This document shows, piece after piece, positions 1 through 5,223 of a stretch of DNA of 12,043 nucleotides. Each line of letters opens with the position of its first letter. Position 1 is the stretch's first letter. The translations under genes and the position numbers were made by a program. The notes under the pieces were generated by a model. It saw only the letters and a program-made list of their open reading frames with translations. It ran no database searches and was not told the DNA's origin. Source of the DNA: CAZKUR01 sp964556005 (GTDB lineage Bacteria > Bacteroidota > Ignavibacteria > Ignavibacteriales > Ignavibacteriaceae); assembly GCA_964556005.1 (NCBI GenBank), contig CAZKUR010000106.1, positions 1 through 12,043 of the forward strand, written 5' to 3'.

Positions 1-2
1 TA

Positions 3-779
3 AATGCTTTCATGGTAAACTCAAGCGGAAATTTTTCATGGACTCCGAATATAGCCGATGTATCCGACCCGACGCCGCAGAAATTACATTCGGTAACGAC
101 TATCTCCAGCGATATGATTGCAAAGATTGCTTGGGAAGATACCAGAAACGACGGCGGTGGAATTTATGCACAAAATATAAATCCAAACGGGCAGCTTGGA
201 AATATAGTTACACCTGTTGAATTGGCTTCATTCAACGCAACATCAATCGGCAGCGATGCAAAATTATCATGGTCAACTGCATCTGAAACTAATAATAAAG
301 GGTTTGAAGTAGAGAGAAAAAACAAATCCGATAACGGGAAGTGGAAAGCTGTTGCTTTTATAACTGGAAAGGGAACTACAACAAAAAAGCAGGTATATAC
401 GTATATCGATAAACAATTGGAGGACGGAACCTACAGTTACAAATTAATTCAGGTTGATTTCAACGGTTCACAAAAAACTGTCGGAAGCATTGAAGTAACT
501 GTAAATAATATTCCCGATGAATATGCGTTATTGCAAAATTACCCGAATCCGTTTAACCCGGCAACAATAATTTCATATCAAATTCCAAAAGAAAGTTTTG
601 TAAGCTTAAAAGTTTACGATGTAATTGGTAATGAAGTTGCCGATCTTGTTGAAATGAATCAGGCTGCAGGAACTTATAGAATAAACTTTAATGCACAAAA
701 TCTACCGAGCGGAGTTTACTTCTACAGGCTGAAAGCTAATAAATTTGTTTCGGTAAAGAAATTAATTGTAATGAAATAA
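3..779 (+). CDS. T9SS type A sorting domain protein (C-terminal part, 5' end outside window)
   Basis: Secreted or cell-surface protein exported by the type IX system. The frame is open to the left edge (codons AAT GCT TTC precede the ATG at 12), so this is the C-terminal part of a larger protein and the ATG at 12 is probably internal. Counting from that Met, residues about 35-63 carry a WEDTRNDGGGIYAQNINPNG stretch, typical of repeated units in long Ignavibacteria surface proteins. Residues about 69-165 look like a fibronectin-III-like beta-sandwich (VELASFNA..., LSWSTASETNNKGFEVERK, YSYKLIQVDFNG). Residues about 168-255 form the sorting domain, with LLQNYPNPFNP (173-183), VYDVIGNEVADL, LPSGVYFYRL and a terminal KKLIVMK. 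In T9SS the C-terminal domain directs outer-membrane passage and is then cleaved. The cargo's own function cannot be told from this part. A strong terminator follows 28 nt after the stop. Confidence 0.93.
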   Translation, partial: NAFMVNSSGNFSWTPNIADVSDPTPQKLHSVTTISSDMIAKIAWEDTRNDGGGIYAQNINPNGQLGNIVTPVELASFNATSIGSDAKLSWSTASETNNKGFEVERKNKSDNGKWKAVAFITGKGTTTKKQVYTYIDKQLEDGTYSYKLIQVDFNGSQKTVGSIEVTVNNIPDEYALLQNYPNPFNPATIISYQIPKESFVSLKVYDVIGNEVADLVEMNQAAGTYRINFNAQNLPSGVYFYRLKANKFVSVKKLIVMK

Positions 780-807
780 CTTTGGCTTACTAAATTTTTT
801 ATTGTCC

Positions 808-846
808 AACCGTCTTTGGTTTTATTAAACCGGAGACGGTTTTTTT
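808..846 (+). terminator. Intrinsic terminator of the upstream T9SS gene
   Basis: Arms 808-822 and 827-841 pair over 15 bp (outer AACCGTCT with AGACGGTT, inner part with two G-T pairs), closing a 4-nt TATT loop. A run of seven T follows at 840-846. This is a textbook rho-independent terminator 28 nt after the stop codon. Confidence 0.9.
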
Positions 847-902
847 ATGTCCAATCAACGATTGTGAATTTAGATGGATTTTTTTATTCCGAAAGTTTAT
901 GA

Positions 903-931
903 TTGACCATAACGGTTAGAATATTTAATTT
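903..931 (+). promoter_or_regulatory. Possible sigma70 promoter for the exported 242-aa protein
   Basis: TTGACC at 903-908 is a good -35 box. Seventeen bases later TAATTT (926-931) is a weak -10 box. Transcription would start near 938 and give a leader of about 75 nt. The sequence downstream of the terminator at 846 is otherwise AT-rich with no gene. The -35 is convincing and the -10 is not. Confidence 0.3.
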
Positions 932-1011
932 TAATTATAGGGAATAAAAGGGAATTAATTATTTCAATTATAAATAAATCTAATAATCCAATAATCTGGA
1001 GGGGGCCTACA

Positions 1012-1740
1012 ATGGGAAAAAATCATTTAGTCCTATTTTCACTAATTTCTTTATTCATATTAAATTCTTCATTATTTGCACAAGGCGGTGATCCGGTAAC
1101 TCCAAACCCAAAAAGTTCATTGCAGATTGATTTCATTAATGAAGCTGCAATGTATTATTTTTTACCAATAGACAATTCCTTCTCGCTCCGGTCAGGTTTA
1201 AGCCTTAACTGGAATTATGACGAGAAAAAAAATGGTGAAGGAAATAGTTATCATCAAGATATATACACTCCAAATCCGACAGAAGAAAATATGACTTCTA
1301 AATCTATAAATAACAATTATAATTTAACAGCTTCGTCACTAATTTTTTACAGCCTTAATAATTTTGAATATGCCAAGCTTTATTTCGGTGCCGGCCCGGC
1401 GTTTATATATTCTTATAGTAAGATGCTGGACGAAGGCTCAGAATTTACCGATTCTACAATTTATTCCAATTCCTATGAAGATGATTTGAAGGAATATGGT
1501 ATTGGGCTTTCATTGTCTTTATTAGTTCGAAGCCACATTTACAGGAATATTAATTTTGTTGCCGAATATCGTTTCTTAAGTTATTATACGTGGAATATAG
1601 AAGATTACAATTCAAACTATTACAGTAAATCTGCTTATCAATCTCAACCATACTATACAATCGACCATCATCATCAGGAAACGAAAGGATGGAAAGTCGA
1701 TTTCAGCACTATAAAAGTCGGTTTATTGATTGAGCTTTAA
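1012..1740 (+). CDS. Exported protein, probable small outer-membrane beta-barrel
   Basis: I do not recognise a named family. The start is supported by a strong ribosome site (GGAGGGGG, 998-1005) at good spacing and by a clean signal peptide: MGKNH, a hydrophobic core at about 6-19, then SSLFA|QGG with likely cleavage after Ala23. The mature part (about 219 aa) alternates polar and hydrophobic/aromatic residues, with many Tyr and Asn and Gly-rich turns (YAKLYFGAGPAFIYSY, YGIGLSLSLLVRSH, INFVAEYRFLSYYTW), and it ends in a probable strand, STIKVGLLIEL. That pattern fits an outer-membrane beta-barrel of about 8-10 strands. It has no T9SS sorting domain. Odd point: a DHHH cluster at 218-221, followed by QE, near the last loop could bind metal. 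It is monocistronic, with terminators on both sides. An ordinary secreted beta-rich protein is the alternative. Confidence 0.8.
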   Translation: MGKNHLVLFSLISLFILNSSLFAQGGDPVTPNPKSSLQIDFINEAAMYYFLPIDNSFSLRSGLSLNWNYDEKKNGEGNSYHQDIYTPNPTEENMTSKSINNNYNLTASSLIFYSLNNFEYAKLYFGAGPAFIYSYSKMLDEGSEFTDSTIYSNSYEDDLKEYGIGLSLSLLVRSHIYRNINFVAEYRFLSYYTWNIEDYNSNYYSKSAYQSQPYYTIDHHHQETKGWKVDFSTIKVGLLIEL

Positions 1741-1782
1741 ATTTTATTTGATAACGTATTTAATCATTTAGTTTTTATTTAT

Positions 1783-1830
1783 TAGACTTGAGATAGAAAA
1801 TCCAAAAATTTTCTATCTCAAGTCTATTTT
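1783..1830 (+). terminator. Long perfect-stem intrinsic terminator
   Basis: Bases 1783-1801 are the exact reverse complement of 1808-1826, giving a 19-bp stem with no mismatch and a 6-nt loop (CCAAAA). TTTT follows at 1827-1830. The A-rich 5' side means it could also work weakly for the other strand. It lies 42 nt after the stop of the exported-protein gene. Confidence 0.8.
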
Positions 1831-1891
1831 ATAAATAATTTCATCTATTGTTCTTTGAGATTATAAATCTAAAGATAGAGATGAACTTAAT

Positions 1892-1948
1892 TTGACTTAA
1901 TTGCAGTGCCTCATTTTGATTTGAGTTAATTGGAATCGCTTGATTTTT
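1892..1948. repeat. Imperfect 29-bp-period direct repeat upstream of the antitoxin, possible operator
   Basis: Two head-to-tail copies begin at 1892 (TTGACTTAATTG) and 1921 (TTGAGTTAATTG). They agree at 11 of the first 12 bases and then drift. The spacing is close to three helical turns. FitA-type antitoxins usually repress their own operon by binding repeated or inverted sites upstream, so this is a candidate operator. The copies also resemble -35 boxes (TTGACT, TTGAGT), but no convincing -10 lies at the right spacing. Confidence 0.3.
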
Positions 1949-2007
1949 TCATTCAATAATTAAAAGCACATTTTACAACCATTTTTGAACTATTAGGATT
2001 TCTCAAC

Positions 2008-2247
2008 ATGCCAAGTATAACTATTAAAAATATACCTGATAAAATCTATAAGGAACTGAAAATTAAAGCAGCACAAAATAAGAGAAGTCTGAATAATGAG
2101 GTTTTATTTTGTTTGGAATCCTATTTAGATAATAGAATGATAGATGTTGAAGAATTAATCAAAGAAGTCAAAAAAATCAGGGCGGGAATTCTCAATAAAA
2201 TTTCCAACAAGGAAGTGATTAAAGCAAAAAAAAGCGGCAGAAAATGA
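2008..2247 (+). CDS. FitA-type ribbon-helix-helix antitoxin, without its toxin
   Basis: DNA-binding antitoxin of a VapBC/FitAB-type module. In this family the N-terminal ribbon-helix-helix dimer binds the operator and the C-terminal tail wraps the PIN-domain RNase toxin. The N-terminus (MPSITIKNIPDKIYKELKIK, then AAQNKRSLNNEVLFCLESYL) is the FitA signature: beta strand 2-9, helix A about 11-24, turn, helix B about 27-40. The tail (47-79: EELIKEVKKIRAGI...KEVIKAKKSGRK) keeps the FitA pattern of a helix followed by an Ala-Lys...Gly-Arg end, so the antitoxin is full length at 79 aa. The start is supported by AGGA at 1995-1998. The stop TGA overlaps an ATG (ATGA, 2244-2247), the usual coupling to a toxin start, but that frame closes after 10 codons and no PIN domain follows. 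Confidence 0.85.
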   Translation: MPSITIKNIPDKIYKELKIKAAQNKRSLNNEVLFCLESYLDNRMIDVEELIKEVKKIRAGILNKISNKEVIKAKKSGRK

Positions 2248-2276
2248 TTGTTATCATTGGATTTCTTTTTACTTGA
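2244..2276 (+). pseudogene. Probable vestigial start of a PIN-domain (FitB/VapC) toxin
   Basis: The ATG overlapping the antitoxin stop reads MIVIIGFLFT and then TGA. PIN toxins of this class usually begin MIVIDTN or similar, where the Asp is the first metal ligand. Here MIVI is kept and the DTN is gone. Between 2277 and 2402 no frame restores a PIN domain. One other frame reads WISFYLKAKVFYYF from about 2258, which might be scrambled toxin sequence, but this is weak. The likely history is deletion of the toxin body. A chance ATG after an antitoxin that never had a linked toxin is the alternative. Confidence 0.35.
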
Positions 2277-2374
2277 AAGCTAAAGTCTTTTACTATTTCT
2301 CAATTATTCTAATATTATATCTCAGCAACCTAAATATTTCACCCTCATTCAATTCCGTAATCAATCACTCTTTC

Positions 2375-2403
2375 TTGACTACATAAAACCGTTTATCTAT
2401 ATT
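2375..2403 (+). promoter_or_regulatory. Near-consensus sigma70 promoter for the M16 protease / aminotransferase pair
   Basis: TTGACT (2375-2380), a 17-bp spacer, then TATATT (2398-2403) is five of six in each box at optimal spacing. The -10 also reads TATATTTG, which fits the TAnnTTTG form described for Bacteroidota. Transcription should start near 2410, only about 8 nt before the ATG at 2418. That explains the lack of a Shine-Dalgarno sequence and rules out the in-frame TTG at 2403, which lies inside the -10 region, as the start codon. Confidence 0.7.
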
Positions 2404-2417
2404 TGATTCGCTTTTTT

Positions 2418-3701
2418 ATGAAGATTTCGAACAAAATTAAGGTTTTGAAGCAGATTAACAAGACAATTCTTCCAAGCGGAATCAAGGTTCTTACGGAAAA
2501 CATTCCTTATGTAAAATCCTTCTCTCTTGGCTTTTGGCTTAACGTGGGTTCGCGTGACGAATCTTTCAAAAATAACGGTATAAGCCATTTTATAGAGCAC
2601 ATGTTGTTTAAAGGAACAAAAAAACGTTCTGCCCGGAGAATAGCAACCGAAATCGAATCTCTCGGCGGATATTTAAATGCATTTACTTCAAAAGAACATA
2701 CATGCTATTACGGAAGAGGTTTAAGCGAACATCTCCGAAAAACTTTCGATGTAATTTCGGATATGATCCAATTTCCTGCTTTCAAACCTTCTGAAATAAA
2801 AAAAGAAGCCGGAGTTGTAATTGACGAGCTGAATGATATTGAAGATAACCCGGAAGAGTTGATCTTCGATAAATTTGAAGAAATTATTTTCAGCGGAAGA
2901 AGTTTAAGCCTGCCGATAATCGGTTCTGAAAAAAATATAAACAGCTTCAACCAGGATTCACTCTTCCATTTTGTGAATGAAAATTACGGGTTCAATAAAT
3001 TGATTGTAGCTGCCTCCGGAAATTTAGATCATAATAAAATTTTGAAATTAGTCGATACTTACATTCAAAAAGATTTAGGCAAATCGAATGTAAAGAGAAA
3101 ACATTCTTCGGCAGCTAATCTTCCGGGAAAAATAGAAATCATCGATAAAGAAATTCAGCAGGTTCATGCTATCATGGGCAGGTCAGCAGTTGGTTTTAAA
3201 AGTGAAGACAGGCAAAAAATTGCAGTCCTTTCTCAAGTTTTGGGTGAAGGCAGCAGCTCGAGATTGTTCCAGGCAGTGAGAGAAAAAAACGGAATTGCTT
3301 ACCAGGTTAATTCTTTCTTGAATTCTTATTATGATGTTTCTGCTTTCGGTATTTATTTTTCAACAAACGATAAAATGACCGACCGGGCAATTTCGATAAT
3401 TTTAAGAGAATTGAAAAAGCTTAGAGAAATAAAAATTTCCGAAAGAGAATTAAAAAAAGCTAAGGAAGCAATTAAAGGCAACATTTTGCTCAGCCTCGAA
3501 AATACGACTAGCAGAATGATAAGGATGGCTCAATCCGAACTATATTATAATAGAATGATTCCCGTCGAAGAAGTGATAAAGAAAATAGATTCGGTTTCAA
3601 GGGAAGATATACTTAAATTGGCAAATGAACTTTTAGATGAAGATACATTTATCAAAATAATTATTAAATCAAAAAACACTAAACTAAAAACCGCCGCTTA
3701 A
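2418..3701 (+). CDS. M16 family zinc metallopeptidase (processing-peptidase / PqqL-like, insulinase family)
   Basis: Zinc protease of the two-domain bacterial M16B type (about 427 aa, the normal length). The inverted zinc motif HFIEH lies at residues 57-61 (His57 and His61 ligands, Glu60 the catalytic base). The third ligand is Glu137 in VVIDELNDIEDNPEE, 76 residues after the second His, as expected for M16. The C-terminal half has the conserved SSRLFQAVREKNGIAYQV block, whose Arg and Tyr help bind substrate. No signal peptide is seen, so it is probably cytoplasmic. I chose the ATG at 2418; an in-frame TTG at 2403 would add MIRFF but falls inside the promoter. There is no Shine-Dalgarno sequence, in keeping with an almost leaderless transcript. 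The aminotransferase gene follows after 17 nt, so the two are likely cotranscribed. The substrate is unknown; close relatives are annotated only as insulinase-family proteins. Confidence 0.93.
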   Translation: MKISNKIKVLKQINKTILPSGIKVLTENIPYVKSFSLGFWLNVGSRDESFKNNGISHFIEHMLFKGTKKRSARRIATEIESLGGYLNAFTSKEHTCYYGRGLSEHLRKTFDVISDMIQFPAFKPSEIKKEAGVVIDELNDIEDNPEELIFDKFEEIIFSGRSLSLPIIGSEKNINSFNQDSLFHFVNENYGFNKLIVAASGNLDHNKILKLVDTYIQKDLGKSNVKRKHSSAANLPGKIEIIDKEIQQVHAIMGRSAVGFKSEDRQKIAVLSQVLGEGSSSRLFQAVREKNGIAYQVNSFLNSYYDVSAFGIYFSTNDKMTDRAISIILRELKKLREIKISERELKKAKEAIKGNILLSLENTTSRMIRMAQSELYYNRMIPVEEVIKKIDSVSREDILKLANELLDEDTFIKIIIKSKNTKLKTAA

Positions 3702-3718
3702 GTGTTTGGGAGTTAAAA

Positions 3719-4942
3719 ATGAAAAATAAAATAATTGAACCGGCGATAAGAACACATGATATAAAATACGCGGTCAGAGATATCGTCGTACTTGCAAAAC
3801 AAGTTGCAAAGACAGGTAAAGAAATGCTTTATCTTAACATCGGCGATCCGAATTTATTTGATTTTGAGCCGCCCAAAAAAATTGTTGAAGCTACTTATAA
3901 TGCAATGCTGAAAAATTATAACGGCTATGCACCGTCATCAGGAATACAGTCCGCCGTCGATGCAATCGAAAAAGAAGCGGAAAGGAAAAACATAAAAAAC
4001 ATTCACGATATTTTTGTAACCACCGGCGCAAGCGAAGCAATCGATATTTGTTTAACTGCACTCATTAATAACGGCGAAAATGTTTTAACACCGACCCCTG
4101 GCTATCCATTATATACTGCAATTCAAAGTAAGCTTCAGATGATGGAAAATCCTTATTATCTGAACGAAGAAAACGGCTGGCAGCCTGATATCGAAGACAT
4201 TAAAGAAAAGATAAATGAAAAGACCAAAGCGATTATTCTAATAAATCCCAATAATCCTACCGGCTCAGTTACCGACGAGAAAACTTTGCTTCAGATAATC
4301 GATTTAGCGCAGGAACATAACCTCGTAATTTTCGCCGATGAAATTTATGATAAGCTTTTGATGGACGGAAAACAACATATTTCAATTGCTTCATTAAATT
4401 CCGATGTTCCCGTTATTACATTCGGCGGATTGTCTAAAAATTATATGGTCCCCGGTTTCAGAATCGGATGGGGAATAGTAAGCGGCAATGAAGTAATATT
4501 AAAGGATTATATTGAAGCGATAAATAAACTTTTGCGTGCACGTCTTTCCGCAAACCATCCTGAGCAGTATGCAATTCCCATGGCACTGGATGGAAAGGAT
4601 GAGCATTTAAAAGAAGTTCTTGCGAAATTAACAAGACGCAGAGATATGACGGTTGAAATGTTGAACAATGTGCCGGGGATTTCATGTGTAAAACCGGAAG
4701 GCGCTTTTTATGCGTTTCCTAAATTGCATATGCAAACACCTGACAGCCAGTTTGTAGCTGAGTTAATTTCAGAGACAGGTGTTGTCGTTGTACCCGGAAG
4801 CGGGTTCGGGCAAGTGGCTGGCACAAATCATTTTAGAGTTGTCTTTCTTCCGCAGGAAGAAGTGTTGGAAAAAGCTTATAAAAGTATTGCAAGCTTCACG
4901 GAAAAATTTTTAGAACGTTACGAGAATGTAACGTCAAAATAA
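3719..4942 (+). CDS. alaA: PLP-dependent class I/II aminotransferase, AlaA-like (alanine:2-oxoglutarate type)
   Basis: Fold-type I aminotransferase that moves amino groups between amino acids and 2-oxo acids, most likely making alanine from pyruvate and glutamate. Seen in sequence: LNIGDPN near residue 40, TTGASEAIDI (101-110) for cofactor phosphate, NPNNPTG (176-182), DEIY (207-210) with Asp207 contacting the pyridine nitrogen, SK at 239-240 with Lys240 as the Schiff-base lysine, FRIGWG (247-252), and HFRVVFLP with Arg373 for the substrate carboxylate. At 407 aa it is the usual length. The general path (KTGKEMLYLNIGDP...NYNGYAPSSG...HNLVIFADEIYDKLL...GLSKNYMVPGFRIGW) resembles E. coli AlaA more than aspartate or aromatic aminotransferases, but the substrate cannot be fixed from sequence alone. 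GGGAG at 3708-3712 is the ribosome site. It follows the protease gene by 17 nt and is probably in its operon. Confidence 0.9.
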   Translation: MKNKIIEPAIRTHDIKYAVRDIVVLAKQVAKTGKEMLYLNIGDPNLFDFEPPKKIVEATYNAMLKNYNGYAPSSGIQSAVDAIEKEAERKNIKNIHDIFVTTGASEAIDICLTALINNGENVLTPTPGYPLYTAIQSKLQMMENPYYLNEENGWQPDIEDIKEKINEKTKAIILINPNNPTGSVTDEKTLLQIIDLAQEHNLVIFADEIYDKLLMDGKQHISIASLNSDVPVITFGGLSKNYMVPGFRIGWGIVSGNEVILKDYIEAINKLLRARLSANHPEQYAIPMALDGKDEHLKEVLAKLTRRRDMTVEMLNNVPGISCVKPEGAFYAFPKLHMQTPDSQFVAELISETGVVVVPGSGFGQVAGTNHFRVVFLPQEEVLEKAYKSIASFTEKFLERYENVTSK

Positions 4943-4985
4943 TTTTTTAATAGAAGAATAAAGGAGGCTGACCAAAAAAGTAATT

Positions 4986-5153
4986 TGTCATCACGAGCGA
5001 AGTCTGCCTTTGCCAAAGCGGACTACCTGCACGCCTGCGTGTTGGAACACTTCGGTGTGTAAACATGAAGCGTTTCGCGTAGGCAGGCGAAGTGATCTCA
5101 ACACTTTATAAAAAGCTAAAGATTGCTTCGTCGTTTCACTCCTCGCAATGACA
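4986..5153. repeat. Palindromic dispersed-type repeat (two-hairpin element) between alaA and nuoG
   Basis: The outer ends are inverted: TTGTCAT near 4985-4991 and ATGACAA at 5149-5155. Each half makes its own hairpin. The left is ATCAC (4990-4994) with GTGAT (5092-5096); the right is ATTGC (5122-5126) with GCAAT (5145-5149). Read on the minus strand, the right half is GTCATTGCGAG...GAAGCAATCT, the string I recall as a high-copy intergenic repeat in many bacterial genomes and the source of spurious proteins containing IARSETTKQS. The left half differs from it by paired base changes that keep the stem. TAATT stands on both sides (4981-4985 and 5158-5162) as a possible target duplication. An 83-nt insert splits the left arm and has its own entry. 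Confidence 0.8.
5004..5086. mobile_element. 83-nt GC-richer insert inside the repeat, with terminal inverted repeats and 7-bp duplication
   Basis: The insert begins CTGCCT (5004-5009) and ends AGGCAG (5081-5086), a 6-bp inverted repeat; looser similarity extends to about 16 bp. It is flanked by the same heptamer, GCGAAGT, at 4997-5003 and 5087-5093. Removing the insert and one heptamer restores an uninterrupted repeat arm, with ATCAC and GTGAT separated by only 7 nt, like the family's usual short arm. That is the footprint of an insertion with a target-site duplication. Inside are four small hairpins, including ACAC-TTCG-GTGT (5047-5058), which has a cUUCGg tetraloop if transcribed, and CACG-CCTG-CGTG (5030-5041). 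It has no gene. Its class (miniature element, composite repeat module or other) is not known to me. Confidence 0.6.
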
Positions 5154-5223
5154 ATTTTAATTATATGGTTAACCAGATTTAAAATAAAATAAAAACCGAA
5201 AATTTTAGAATTAAGGAAACCGA

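Noticed and set aside
38..220. 60-aa + frame inside the first T9SS gene
   Set aside because: It overlaps a well-supported coding frame and has no recognisable features of its own.
2403..2417. In-frame TTG start adding MIRFF to the M16 protease
   Set aside because: The TTG lies inside the predicted -10 box (2398-2405), and the ATG at 2418 gives the usual family N-terminus.
5004..5086. tRNA or tRNA-like gene, suggested by the 83-nt length, closing stem and several internal hairpins
   Set aside because: The closing stem is only 6 bp, there is no GTTCRA T-loop motif or D-loop motif, no 7-nt anticodon loop on a 5-bp stem, and no discriminator/CCA position. The flanking duplication fits an inserted element better.
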